From Pacificoceanicola sp049341065 (GTDB lineage Bacteria > Pseudomonadota > Alphaproteobacteria > Rhodobacterales > Rhodobacteraceae), in contig NZ_JBMPIX010000022.1 of the NCBI RefSeq assembly GCF_049341065.1, positions 1 through 64,000 on the forward strand: a stretch of DNA of 64,000 bases, written 5' to 3'. Below the pieces are notes generated by a model, which saw nothing but the letters and a program-made list of their open reading frames with translations, ran no database searches and was not told where the DNA came from. Shown in pieces: positions 17,396 to 27,109 of the stretch. The translations under genes and the position numbers were made by a program. The number at the start of each line of letters is the position of its first letter. Within the stretch, counting starts at the first letter, position 1.

Positions 17396-19051
17396 TCATT
17401 CGCACAGCTTCCATTGTGGGGCAGGTTTGGAGCCAGCGTTAAAAATCACGTCTTTGCGCCGTAAGCCGCTGAGAAGGTTTCCGATTTTGTTTCTCTTCTG
17501 CGTGTCATCCAAGGCGTCGCTTAACTTGTCCCAGAGCAGGTCATCAACGTCCTTTCGTGAAGCGCTGCCGAACTTTCGTAAAAACTCAACCACCATGTCC
17601 GCGTAATGCTGATCGTCAAACGCACGGGTCTTGATGTATTCGGCCTTCTTGGACGATGCAGCCGCGACAGCAGCCGAGACGCGGAACCGAGGTTTACGCC
17701 CCTCAACCAGCCCCTTGCGCTTCAGAGCCTGGATCGCCGCATCCGGCACCTCCAACCTTTTCTGCACCCGGTCCAGCGCCAGCACGTCGGTCAGCTTCAA
17801 GCCGCCGTTTTCCATCAGAACGCGTGTATAGGCCGGATCGACCACCCCACCATAGACCGTCATCACCACTGCATCGCCCGACACCTCGTAATCCGGCATC
17901 GGAAGGTAGCGCCGACGCTGCGTTTCATACATCCGCTGAATGCCATAGCCCATCTGGTCGATCATGTTCAGCTCGACCATGGCCTGCACCAGATAGGGGT
18001 TGCGATAGCCCCTCGGCGTCTTGTCGCCGCGCACATAATCCTCGGGGGCGCCCTCAAAGAACCGCCCTGCGTTTTCCAACACCAAGCGATCCGGCCGCTC
18101 GGTCACGATGATCCGCTGGTTCTGGCGGTAATCCTGATGGGCGATGCAGTTGTGCAGCGCCTCCAGCACCACCTTCTGATCGTATTTCGACACCTCATGC
18201 GGCAAAAGCTCGTCATCGGGCAGCAGCCGCAGCTGGATGTTGCGGATACGTTGATACAGCTGCGAGGTCGCCAGCAGGAATGGCGGGCCGAAATGTTCAT
18301 AGGCCGATTCCGGCCCGACCAGCTTCCATGTCATCTGTGCGGGATGGGGGGACAGCAGGTAGGCGCTTTCCGCACGCCCCAAGAGCAACAGCGCCGTGCG
18401 GGTCACCTGTCCGCGTTGGGTTACCTTCGCGCGGTCCAGCAGGGTCGCCACCGGCCAACCGCGCACCTCATCCGCGTCGATCCGATTTTGATGCTTCAGG
18501 GCAAAGTCACTGCGCGCGCGCTCCACCGCATTCGGGTCCAGATCGTCCAGCGTGGCGCCGTCCACCACCTGCGCGCTCCAATCGCCGTGCAGGGTTTGGT
18601 TGCGGATTTCATCCTGTTTCGCAAAGCCAAGTGCGCTCAGGCTTTCACCTGCCCGCGCATAGGTCTGACCCTGCCACGCAATGGGAATACCCCTTGGGGC
18701 GGGCGGGATTTCCAGCATGACAACCCGCTTGCCATCCACATCTACCTCGTGGATTTGCCGGAACGTGATTTTCGGGTCTGCACCTTCGGCAATTTGTTGT
18801 TTCAGGCTTTGCAGATGCTCGGGGGCGGGCCGATAATCCGTCCCCACGACAGTCCTGCTTTTGTTATTCACCCCGAACACAAGCCAGCCCGCGTCGACGT
18901 CCTTCAGGTTTGCCTCATTCGAGAGGGCCGAAAAGTATTTCCCGATATCCCCTGTGGAATAGGAATTGGACGCCTCCTTGAACTCGACCACCTCGTTTTC
19001 CCAGGTGGCGATCAGGTCAGTCAGTTTGAGGCGCAGCTCGGCGGGGGTCAT
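17396..19051 (-). CDS. AlbA_2 (Schlafen-like) / HATPase_c_4 protein
   Basis: A 551-residue protein with an N-terminal AlbA_2 domain (EVVEFKEASNSYS at about 19-31 and GWLVFGVNNKSRTVVG) and a central HATPase_c_4-type ATP-binding region (EALHNCIAHQDYR, then RPDRLVLENAG), followed by winged-helix-like C-terminal segments. AlbA_2 proteins are linked to nucleic-acid binding and, in eukaryotic Schlafens, tRNA cleavage; bacterial versions occur often in defence clusters. Its ATG overlaps the mod stop (ATGA), so the two are translationally coupled. It sits between Mod and Res, which is not part of a minimal type III system. Confidence 0.85.
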   Translation of the reverse strand: MTPAELRLKLTDLIATWENEVVEFKEASNSYSTGDIGKYFSALSNEANLKDVDAGWLVFGVNNKSRTVVGTDYRPAPEHLQSLKQQIAEGADPKITFRQIHEVDVDGKRVVMLEIPPAPRGIPIAWQGQTYARAGESLSALGFAKQDEIRNQTLHGDWSAQVVDGATLDDLDPNAVERARSDFALKHQNRIDADEVRGWPVATLLDRAKVTQRGQVTRTALLLLGRAESAYLLSPHPAQMTWKLVGPESAYEHFGPPFLLATSQLYQRIRNIQLRLLPDDELLPHEVSKYDQKVVLEALHNCIAHQDYRQNQRIIVTERPDRLVLENAGRFFEGAPEDYVRGDKTPRGYRNPYLVQAMVELNMIDQMGYGIQRMYETQRRRYLPMPDYEVSGDAVVMTVYGGVVDPAYTRVLMENGGLKLTDVLALDRVQKRLEVPDAAIQALKRKGLVEGRKPRFRVSAAVAAASSKKAEYIKTRAFDDQHYADMVVEFLRKFGSASRKDVDDLLWDKLSDALDDTQKRNKIGNLLSGLRRKDVIFNAGSKPAPQWKLCE

Positions 19052-20955
19052 CAGATGGCTTTGACGTCTGTGTCGGGCGACAGGGATTTGAAGATCTGTT
19101 TGACGTTGATCTTTGTCGCGTCGTCCTTGAAGCCCGTGTCCTTGAACACCACGCGCAGGGGATGGCGGGTGGCGAGGGTTTTGACGAGGGTTTCATCCAC
19201 GCCGTTGTCGAAACAGGCGATCAGGGCGGTGCCGGCGACGGTGAAGACGGTCTTGCCCGCGACGCTCTCGCGGGTGATGGGCAGGGTCAGGTCAACGCCC
19301 CAGTCCAGCAGCACCTGAAACAGCAGGTCTTCGGGGCTGCGGTCGGGTTTGATGTTGTCCACGCGGGTCAGCAGGTCGGCCTGAGTGGTGGCGTCGGGGG
19401 TGTAATAGACATCGGCCATGTTCGAGCTGTCGATTTTCAGCACGCGAAAGCCCACATCGCGGTTCCAGTCGGGGTGACACTCCCCTTCGAGGATTTTTGC
19501 CCCCGAGCGGCGGATGCGTTCTTTGGAGATATCTGTAATCCGTTGAAATCCTGCCTTGCGCGCCGGTGCTCCTTCTGGAACGTCCTCTGGTATTTGCACA
19601 AGGATAAACTGAACGTTCTTCTGCACTTCAATTGGCAATGAGAAGACAGCCTCAGCCGTTGTCGCACTTCCTGCAAAGAAATCGAGAATAATTGCATTTG
19701 GGTCACTGGAAAGTGCTATTTGGATAAACTGCTTTATCAGGGCAACTGGTTTAGGGAACTGAACGACAACTGCCTCAGGGAAATGAGCTGAAAGATCAGC
19801 TGTTCCATGCTGGGTATAAATGCCATCAATTACACTGAATGGCTTCTCCCCCCTTTCGACGCCATCCTCATCACGTAGATATTGCTTATAGTTTAGCGTC
19901 ACTCGATCCTTGTTGCGCACAACAATCACATGGTTGTTTTCTAATGCTTCCAATACACGATCACGGCCCCAGAGCCATTGTCGCTGTGGCCGAACGATTT
20001 CACCATCAGCAAGCGGAATTTCGTAGACCAAATTTGGCCTTGCATCCATGCTCTTGGTTGCTTCGAGTGGCTTTAGACGATACGGCCCCCGTTTCTCAAA
20101 GTGCTCATCACGACCACTATAATATCGTTCAACCTTCTTAGGATCATAAGGCAACGCAAAAGGCGATAGATCTGCCATACTACGCGCATACATGAGTATG
20201 TATTCGTGCTGCGTCACAGCATATTTTTCTTTCGGCCCCCCTCCATAGCTTTTCTTCCATACAAAGCACTCAACGAAATTTTCGTGCCCAAAAACTTCAT
20301 CGCAGAGTCCGCGCAGGTTGCCTTGTTCGTTGTCATCAATACTAACAAAGATCATTCCATCATCAGACAAGAGGTTTCTTGCAAGCTTCAATCGAGCATA
20401 AATCATTGAAAGCCAGTCCGAATGAAACCGACCATTGGCAGTCTGGTTTGCCACCAGCCGATTGCCTGCCTCATCCACCTGATTTGACTTGGCCAGAAAC
20501 TCTGCCGTGCCTTCGGCAAAGTCATCGTCATAGACAAAATCATTCCCCGTATTATAGGGCGGGTCGATATAGATCATCTTGACCTTGCCCAAATAGGTCT
20601 CTTGCAGCAGTTTCAGCGCCTCTAGATTATCGCCCTCGATGAACAAATTCCGGGTGGTGTCGAACTCCACCGACTCCGCCCGCACAGGCCGCAGGGTTTT
20701 GGCAATCGGCGCATTGGCCGTGACCAGCGCCTGCCGCTTGCCCGGCCAGTCCAGATGATACCGCTCTTGCGGGCCCTCCACGATGCTGTCCGACAGTTCC
20801 TGCCGCAGCAGGTCAAAATCCACCGCGCGGCGCAGCGTCCCGTCCGGGCCGGTGCTTTCCGTCACACAACCCGGAAACAGCGCAGCGATCCGCTCCACAT
20901 TCTGCGCGGTCAGGTCGGGGCTGTGCATTTTCAGCTTTTCAATCTCGTCACTCAT
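19051..20955 (-). CDS. mod: Type III DNA adenine methyltransferase Mod
   Basis: A 634-residue N6-adenine methyltransferase, the specificity and modification subunit. Motif IV DPPYNTG lies at residues 131-137 and the SAM-binding motif (ILDFFAGSATTAEAV) near 410-425, the order of beta-class enzymes. The region between, roughly residues 190-380, is the likely target recognition domain. The C-terminal 100 residues include TVAGTALIACFDNG, a segment common to this family. It overlaps DUF4391 by 8 bases upstream and the AlbA_2 gene by 4 bases downstream. Confidence 0.92.
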   Translation of the reverse strand: MSDEIEKLKMHSPDLTAQNVERIAALFPGCVTESTGPDGTLRRAVDFDLLRQELSDSIVEGPQERYHLDWPGKRQALVTANAPIAKTLRPVRAESVEFDTTRNLFIEGDNLEALKLLQETYLGKVKMIYIDPPYNTGNDFVYDDDFAEGTAEFLAKSNQVDEAGNRLVANQTANGRFHSDWLSMIYARLKLARNLLSDDGMIFVSIDDNEQGNLRGLCDEVFGHENFVECFVWKKSYGGGPKEKYAVTQHEYILMYARSMADLSPFALPYDPKKVERYYSGRDEHFEKRGPYRLKPLEATKSMDARPNLVYEIPLADGEIVRPQRQWLWGRDRVLEALENNHVIVVRNKDRVTLNYKQYLRDEDGVERGEKPFSVIDGIYTQHGTADLSAHFPEAVVVQFPKPVALIKQFIQIALSSDPNAIILDFFAGSATTAEAVFSLPIEVQKNVQFILVQIPEDVPEGAPARKAGFQRITDISKERIRRSGAKILEGECHPDWNRDVGFRVLKIDSSNMADVYYTPDATTQADLLTRVDNIKPDRSPEDLLFQVLLDWGVDLTLPITRESVAGKTVFTVAGTALIACFDNGVDETLVKTLATRHPLRVVFKDTGFKDDATKINVKQIFKSLSPDTDVKAI

Positions 20956-21637
20956 GGTTTCCCCCGCCCGTTTTTCCCGGGTCTTTCATATGGTCAATGG
21001 CCGCCTGTGCCTCGGCCAATTGGCCGTGCAGCGTCACTTTGATATTAAACTGGCTTTCGCGTTTCAACTTCGACTGAAGCTGCGCAATCTCACGCTCTTT
21101 TGCCCTGATTGCCGTCAGTCGCGCAAGGCGGCTCTCCACATCCTCGCCCGGCACCGGCGCAACCGGCATAAGCGCGGACAGCATCCGCTCATAGAGCACA
21201 CCCAGGTTGACCGCCACCGGCAAGGGCGCGCGGGGGGCGTCATGCGCGGTCCACTCCCCCCGCAAGGGATCGGACAGCACCCATTTGCCGCGCTCCGCCT
21301 CGGACGGGCGTTTATAGGCGGCGGCGGGTTGGATGCGGTCCCCCGCCACCAGCTCGAACATCAGCGGGAAGGGAATGGCGCGATCCATGGCGCGCAGGAT
21401 GTCGTCATGCAGCGTGTCGCCCTTGAGCGTGACGCGGAACACCTGAATTTCCGGCACCGCAGGCGTGGCGGGCAGGTTCAGCGTTTCGGGGGCGAGCTTG
21501 TGCGCCCATGTGATCTGATCCACCTCGCGCACGAAACGCTCGCGCAGGGCCGTGCTGGCGGCGGCCCCGTCATAGATGCGGGTCTTGGGGATCACACGTT
21601 TCAAGGCAGTTTGGGGCGGGTATTGATACAGCGTCAT
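20948..21637 (-). CDS. DUF4391 protein
   Basis: A 229-residue protein of the DUF4391 family. Recognisable features are the N-terminal LYQYPPQTALKRVIPKTRIY, the middle EIQVFRVTLKGDT and the coiled-coil C-terminus that begins REKEIAQLQSKLKRES in outline. Function is unknown, but the family is known for sitting between a helicase and a Mod gene in restriction-like clusters, as here. Its start overlaps the helicase stop and its stop overlaps the mod start. The C-terminal coiled coil could mediate contact with one of those partners. Confidence 0.8.
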   Translation of the reverse strand: MTLYQYPPQTALKRVIPKTRIYDGAAASTALRERFVREVDQITWAHKLAPETLNLPATPAVPEIQVFRVTLKGDTLHDDILRAMDRAIPFPLMFELVAGDRIQPAAAYKRPSEAERGKWVLSDPLRGEWTAHDAPRAPLPVAVNLGVLYERMLSALMPVAPVPGEDVESRLARLTAIRAKEREIAQLQSKLKRESQFNIKVTLHGQLAEAQAAIDHMKDPGKTGGGNHE

Positions 21638-24600
21638 GGGTCGCGCACCACGATGAAGGCGATGAGTTCGAAATCCTCCAGCCCCGCGATGGTCTGGGTC
21701 AGCGCCGTGGTATGCCCGCCCGAGAACAGGCTGTCGATGTCACGTTCCTCCTTGACCTCGATCATCGAGCGGATGGCGTCGTTGAGCAGGTTTGAGTAGG
21801 TGCCCATCTTGCGCCCGTCCTGCGTTTCCGCGTTGAAGGCTGTGCACAAGTCGCGAATGGGCTGTGTGACGCCCTTGCAGCCCGACCGGATCAGATCGAG
21901 CAGGCGTTTGACTTGCGTCTGGTCCGCGATGATCTGGCCGTCCTGACCGATGTAGATCAGGTAATAGGGATGCAGGCGGTTCTGCTGGCCCACGTTCACG
22001 CTGTCATGGATGTTGCGCAGCGTGAAGATCACGCCGGGGTGCAGGCCGCGCTTGGGGTCCGACGGGATGACCGTGTGCAACCCATGCGGCATGCGCGGCA
22101 GGTCTTCATGGGTCTTGAGGTAGTTGAGCAGGTCCATCCGGAAGTCGTTCAGGCCCAGGTCGGTGATGGAAATGCCGGTCTTCACGTCCTCAAGCTCGAT
22201 CACCTCGTTCTGAAGGCGCTGAAGTTGGTCCTTGCGGTAGGCGACGTCCGAGCTTTTGGAGGTGAGCACGTTATCCTCGCCGGTGCCCGCCATGTCGACG
22301 ATATGCATCCGGTTCTCGACGCGTTCCTTGAGGTTGATGTATTCGTCCAGGCTGATGTCGGGCCAGTAGTTGGACAGCTGGATCTGGGTGTTGGGCGAGC
22401 CGATGCGGTCGATCCGGCCGAACCGCTGGACGATGCGAACAGGATTCCAGTGGATGTCATAGTTGATCAGGTAGTCGCAATCCTGAAGGTTCTGTCCCTC
22501 GGATATGCAGTCGGTGCCGATCAGGATGTCCAGCTCAGCCGGATCATCGGGCATGATCTTGTCCTTCTCCTTGGCGCGGGGGGCAAAGAGCGTCAGGACG
22601 GATTGGAAGTCATAGTATTTCTTGAGCGTGGTTCGCGGATTGCCCGATCCGGTGACAATGCCGCTGTGAATGTTCTGTGCATCGGCGAAATGTGGCGCGA
22701 GCTGATCGAACAGGTAGTTCGCGGTATCGGCATAGGCGGTGAAAACGACCACCTTGCGGTTGCCGGGGTTCAGAGGGTTGGCCATCTTTCCGGCGATCTC
22801 GGCAATTAGATGCTGAAGCTTCGCGTCGTCTTCGGGCGTGACCTTCTCCATCTCGGCAATCAGGCCATCGATGATGATCTTGTCGACCGACAACTCCTGC
22901 TTCCAGGCCGTGACGTCCATATCTGCCAGATCAATCTTGATCTTCTTACCTACAGAGAAATCGGCGAAGTCGTCATCCTCGTCCGCAACAGCTTCCAGGT
23001 CGATGTCCAAATCCTCGACCGTCGCTGCACCGCCGGAAGCCTCGAACTGGGCAATGGCATCCAGCGTCCGGCCGATATTGCCGGACAGCGCGCCAAGGGT
23101 CTTGCGGAATGCATGGACAGAGCTTTCCAACCGCTTGAGCAGGTTGGTCGTCATCAAGGCTTGCAGGCTCTTCTCGCGGTCAGCCTGTTTCAGCGTGCCT
23201 TTGCCGCCCTCCGTCTTGGTGTCATAGAGGTCTTCGTATTTTTTCAAACGACTGGGCTGGATATAGTTGACCGGTGCATAGACGGCCATTTTCAGGTCGC
23301 TCAGCTGGGCGAATATCTCATTGAAGCCGATGACGTCGTCACGGTGCGTGATCGGCAGATGATGTGACAACGGCTTCAGTCGCGTTGGAAACTTGCCGAT
23401 GTCCGCCGTGTCGTAGAAGGTTTCGATATGCTTGCGGGATCGCGCGATCGTCACCGCATCGAGCAGCTCGAAGAAATCGAAATCCAGTGCCCTTAGGATG
23501 GAGGCTGGCGTCCTTTGATCCGGGGGTAAGTTGGACCAGACGTTAAACGCAGTCTGCGCGCGACGAAATATCTCTTCCACGCTGGTCTTGGTTTTCAGGT
23601 TCTTGCTCAGGGCATCTGAATGCCCTTCATAGGCAAGCGCCAGTTGGTTTCTCAGATCTGTGAAACGATTGTTAACCGGCGTCGCCGACAACATCAGGAC
23701 CTTGGTCTTGACCCCGGCCTTGATCACCTGGTTCATCAGACGTTGGTAACGGGTTTCGCGGTCCTTGTAGACATCGTTGTTCCGGAAGTTGTGGGATTCA
23801 TCGATGACGACCAGATCGTAATTGCCCCAGTTCACACGATCGAGCCGCATCCCGAATGACTCGCCAGACGTTCGTGAAAGGTCCGTATGGCACAACACGT
23901 CGTATCGAAACCGGTCCTTGGCGAAAATGTTGGTGGTCAGGTTTGCATTATAGTTGCGCCAGTTGTCTGCTAGCTTTTTCGGGCACAGGACCAGAACGTC
24001 CTTGTTGCGCAATTCGTAATACTTCACCACCGCCAGAGCCGTGAAAGTTTTGCCCAGCCCCACACTGTCGGCCAGAATGCACCCGTTATAAGTTTCCAGC
24101 TTGTTGATAACGCCGACGGCGGCATCTCGCTGGAAATTGAAGAGCTTCTGCCAAACAAGACTTTCAAGATAACCGGTTCGATCCTTAGGCAGAACGTCCT
24201 CATCGATCTCGCTCAGGAAGTCGCTGAACAGGTTGAACAGAATCATGAAGTAGACCCGTTCGGCAGGATTCTCCTGGTACACGGACTCGATGTGCTCAAG
24301 GACTTCGGCCGTGACATCTCGCAGCTTTTCCTCATCATTCCAGATCTGGTCAAAGAGGTTCAGGTAGGTCTGCGCAAACTGGGGCTCATCCATGACCTGT
24401 GTGTAGCTTGAGACCGCATCCCCGCGCTGATACCCGAGGTCAACAGCGGTAAACCCTGACAGCGGCATATAGGCCGCACCGGTCTCGGACCGCTGCACAT
24501 GTCCGAACTGCTGCATCGGTGCTGATGTGACGTTCGACTTGAAGCGCGCCTTTTTGCGGATCCAGTCGGCACATTCCCGCGCGACCGCCCGTTGAGTCAT

Positions 24601-24906
24601 CTTGTTCCGAAGCTGAATCTCAAACTCGCTGCCTGAAAGCGTTTCTGCCGCTCGCCCTTTGGGAATGAAAAACTCACGCTTCTCCTTCTTGATGCGGTCG
24701 ATCGCACCGTTTGGGGTAAACGTCGGTGTGGTAAAAATGAACTCGAACTCTTTTAGTTCACTCAATTCCGTTTTCAGGGCATCGAATGCGTAAATAGAGA
24801 AGCACGCGGCGGCGACCCGAAATTTCGACGCGCCGGACAGCTCGCTTTTCAGATCATCTCCCAGCAGCGTGGTTGTGTTGTCGACAATCCGCAAAAGTTC
24901 CCCCAT
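21634..24906 (-). CDS. PLD-domain SNF2-type helicase of the restriction island
   Basis: A 1090-residue helicase. The N-terminal about 160 residues resemble the phospholipase D-like region common in this helicase group. The SNF2/DEAD core has motif I ADSVGLGKT (about 285-293), motif II VVIDESHNFRN (about 370-380), motif III LMLSATPVNNR, and helicase C motifs IGTDCISEGQNLQDC and RIVQRFGRIDRIGSP. It is the first gene of the five-gene leftward operon. Such helicases with DUF4391 and a Mod/Res pair recur in bacterial defence loci; whether this one is needed for restriction is unknown. Intact PLD catalytic HKD motifs are not obvious. Confidence 0.87.
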   Translation of the reverse strand: MGELLRIVDNTTTLLGDDLKSELSGASKFRVAAACFSIYAFDALKTELSELKEFEFIFTTPTFTPNGAIDRIKKEKREFFIPKGRAAETLSGSEFEIQLRNKMTQRAVARECADWIRKKARFKSNVTSAPMQQFGHVQRSETGAAYMPLSGFTAVDLGYQRGDAVSSYTQVMDEPQFAQTYLNLFDQIWNDEEKLRDVTAEVLEHIESVYQENPAERVYFMILFNLFSDFLSEIDEDVLPKDRTGYLESLVWQKLFNFQRDAAVGVINKLETYNGCILADSVGLGKTFTALAVVKYYELRNKDVLVLCPKKLADNWRNYNANLTTNIFAKDRFRYDVLCHTDLSRTSGESFGMRLDRVNWGNYDLVVIDESHNFRNNDVYKDRETRYQRLMNQVIKAGVKTKVLMLSATPVNNRFTDLRNQLALAYEGHSDALSKNLKTKTSVEEIFRRAQTAFNVWSNLPPDQRTPASILRALDFDFFELLDAVTIARSRKHIETFYDTADIGKFPTRLKPLSHHLPITHRDDVIGFNEIFAQLSDLKMAVYAPVNYIQPSRLKKYEDLYDTKTEGGKGTLKQADREKSLQALMTTNLLKRLESSVHAFRKTLGALSGNIGRTLDAIAQFEASGGAATVEDLDIDLEAVADEDDDFADFSVGKKIKIDLADMDVTAWKQELSVDKIIIDGLIAEMEKVTPEDDAKLQHLIAEIAGKMANPLNPGNRKVVVFTAYADTANYLFDQLAPHFADAQNIHSGIVTGSGNPRTTLKKYYDFQSVLTLFAPRAKEKDKIMPDDPAELDILIGTDCISEGQNLQDCDYLINYDIHWNPVRIVQRFGRIDRIGSPNTQIQLSNYWPDISLDEYINLKERVENRMHIVDMAGTGEDNVLTSKSSDVAYRKDQLQRLQNEVIELEDVKTGISITDLGLNDFRMDLLNYLKTHEDLPRMPHGLHTVIPSDPKRGLHPGVIFTLRNIHDSVNVGQQNRLHPYYLIYIGQDGQIIADQTQVKRLLDLIRSGCKGVTQPIRDLCTAFNAETQDGRKMGTYSNLLNDAIRSMIEVKEERDIDSLFSGGHTTALTQTIAGLEDFELIAFIVVRDP

Positions 24907-25159
24907 AGGTCATATGTTCGGAAATGATGTCACACTAACTCTCGCGGCAGAATGTGCAACGCTTTGAAAATAAATGCGCAAAGCTGTTTACACTGCCAAA
25001 AAGAATAACTCGGAGCCTTGGGCGAAGCCAAGCGTCAGCCCTTCTCCAAGCATTCGGCCATCGGCCACCCCATCACCTTAATCCACTACCTAAGCCCAGA
25101 CTAGGATCGTAAGCGCTTCTTAAGCCTTGGTTTTTATTTGTTTAATGATTTAGAAGTGG
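24907..25159. other. Gap between restriction island and virD4
   Basis: 253 bases, AT-richer than the flanks, without a convincing gene. It must hold the promoter of the leftward restriction operon and the end of the virD4 transcript. On the minus strand a small stem (CTTGG/CCAAG around 25025-25045) is followed by a T-rich stretch, a weak terminator candidate for virD4. Confidence 0.4.
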
Positions 25160-27097
25160 TCAGGCTGTACTAGTTCCGGCCAAGCCTGAGCTCCGTTGCC
25201 TACGACCAGATCGTGTTTTCTTTGGCTTTGCCCTGGCGGCTTCTGCGTATCCCTGTAGCGCGCCTGTATAGGTCTGGACCGCAGTCTCGAATTCCTTGTC
25301 GCCCATGGAGATCGCCGCGGGTGCTGCGGGTTCTGGTTGCTCGAGGGTGATTTTCTTCGGCCTGTTCGAGACTGGCGCTGCAGCAGGAGGATAGGGCAAG
25401 GCATGCCCTTGCCGTGCTTTGTCGATCTCCTCAAAATGCCGGTCCGCATAGTAGCGGATGTGATCCGCCTTGATGGGATATTGCCCCTCGGGCAGGACAA
25501 GGACCTTGTCGAGCGGGAAACGCAGCAATTCAGCGGGGGATACCAGCGCCCGTTCTTCCGAGCGACGGCTGATATTTGCGCTTTCCGAGAGCTTGCGCAC
25601 GGTTGCCTGTGATCTGGTCTTGCCCACGATCGTGCGTTTGCCGAGGGCTGCGGACAGCACGTCGGCAGTGCGATCATCTTGCGGGGTCATGTAGATCTGT
25701 ACACCCGCACCGGCCTGCAGCGCGCGGCGGTCGGTTTCGCCGTAGATGCCCTCAAGACCGGGGATCGACTGCGAGATGATAAAGAGCCGCCCGCCATAGG
25801 AACGGATCGTCTTGATGCTCTGCAAGACCAGGGGTTGTTTGCCCAGTTGGTCGAATTCATCCATCAGGAACATGACGGGATGTGGCTCGTCCGGTCCGGG
25901 ATGCGCGCGCTGCAGACATGCGATGGCATCGGCGAACAGGAGCCGGATCAGGGGGGCCAGTGTTTTCAGGTGCTCCGGCTGCACGACAATATAGAGCGAC
26001 TGTGGCTTTCGTCGGAACGTCCCGAAGTCGAAATCGCTTGCCTGTGTCGCTCGGTCCACCGCCGGATCGAGCCAGAGCTCCAATCCGGCACCGCGGATCA
26101 CACTGACATAGGAATCGAGAATCTTGTCCACTTCGTCTGCCATGCTCAGGAAAATCTCTGCCACCACCGGGTTCGCGGTCTGCATGGCGGCCCGTTTGTA
26201 GAATTCCTTTTTATTGCCGCCGCCAGTCATGATCCGCAGCGCCTCACCGATCGTCGGCTTGCCGGTCTCGATGGCATAGAGGCAAGACGCCACGAACAGG
26301 CTGCGTCCGGCCTGGAAAAAGCTCTGCGCGTTCACGCTTTCGACGATGAGGAACAAGTCCGCCATGGTGTTGACGGCGGTGTATTGCTGCTCGGGGCTGG
26401 GCAGATCGGCAATGCGCTGGAGAGGATTGAACCGGTGCGTGCGGGTCAGGACGGGCCCGTTCTTGCCCTCGGGCTGAACGTAGTCATAGGGCGAAAAGTA
26501 CCAGACCTGATTGTTCAGCGCCTTTTTGCGGTGGATGGATGTCTTCTCGAAATTCTCGCCCTTAACGTCGAGGATCACGGCACTGCCCTGGAAGTGCAAA
26601 AGGTTCGGTAAAACGAAGCCTACCCCTTTGCCCCGGCCCGTTGGCGCGATCATCATAGCGTGTGGGAAGCGATCTGGCGTGGCAGACACGAAAGGCGCAG
26701 GGGACGCAGGTGACCCGAGCTTGCCGAACAGAAAGCCGTTCTGGGAAAGAGACGCCGACATACGGTTGCGGCGGAGCTCGGGACGCGACTGGAAATGCGC
26801 ATCATCATAATCGGTGAGCGACCCGCGATGAACGGATGTCGCTCCTGTCGCCGCCAGAAGCAGGGCAGGAAGTGCCGTGATGAGCCACGCAGTATGTTCC
26901 ACCGCAGGGTTTGCCTTGATCCGTGGATCAGACAGATTGAGCAGCCAAAGTTCGAAAATATCGAACCCACCCAGGTCTTCGCCAAATCGCACCATCAGAT
27001 AGAGCGTGGCGATCGCGGCACCGATCCAGGTGCCAACACCGAGACCGAGCAGGATGGCGATCGGATACCGCCAACGGCTTTCCATTGCATGCAGCAT
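25160..27097 (-). CDS. virD4: VirD4/TraG-type coupling protein
   Basis: A 645-residue type IV coupling ATPase that brings the relaxosome to the pore. Two N-terminal transmembrane helices (about 10-35 and 62-82) are followed by Walker A (MMIAPTGRGKGVGFVLPNL, near 148-160), Walker B (VMFLMDEFDQL) and the all-alpha domain. The start at 27097 is supported by GAGGA about 8 bases upstream, inside the end of the relaxase gene. The C-terminal tail past about residue 560 is low-complexity, charged and unconserved. Confidence 0.95.
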   Translation of the reverse strand: MLHAMESRWRYPIAILLGLGVGTWIGAAIATLYLMVRFGEDLGGFDIFELWLLNLSDPRIKANPAVEHTAWLITALPALLLAATGATSVHRGSLTDYDDAHFQSRPELRRNRMSASLSQNGFLFGKLGSPASPAPFVSATPDRFPHAMMIAPTGRGKGVGFVLPNLLHFQGSAVILDVKGENFEKTSIHRKKALNNQVWYFSPYDYVQPEGKNGPVLTRTHRFNPLQRIADLPSPEQQYTAVNTMADLFLIVESVNAQSFFQAGRSLFVASCLYAIETGKPTIGEALRIMTGGGNKKEFYKRAAMQTANPVVAEIFLSMADEVDKILDSYVSVIRGAGLELWLDPAVDRATQASDFDFGTFRRKPQSLYIVVQPEHLKTLAPLIRLLFADAIACLQRAHPGPDEPHPVMFLMDEFDQLGKQPLVLQSIKTIRSYGGRLFIISQSIPGLEGIYGETDRRALQAGAGVQIYMTPQDDRTADVLSAALGKRTIVGKTRSQATVRKLSESANISRRSEERALVSPAELLRFPLDKVLVLPEGQYPIKADHIRYYADRHFEEIDKARQGHALPYPPAAAPVSNRPKKITLEQPEPAAPAAISMGDKEFETAVQTYTGALQGYAEAARAKPKKTRSGRRQRSSGLAGTSTA

Positions 27098-27109
27098 GTT
27101 TTGAATCCT

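Noticed and set aside
17606..19318. Long open frame (570 codons) on the plus strand
   Set aside because: It lies opposite the AlbA_2 gene and into mod, which have recognised domains; it is the antisense shadow of high-GC codons and shows no domain or ribosome site.
14123..25159. Direct repeats flanking the restriction island as attachment sites
   Set aside because: Comparing the two edge sequences by eye gave no shared stretch beyond chance.
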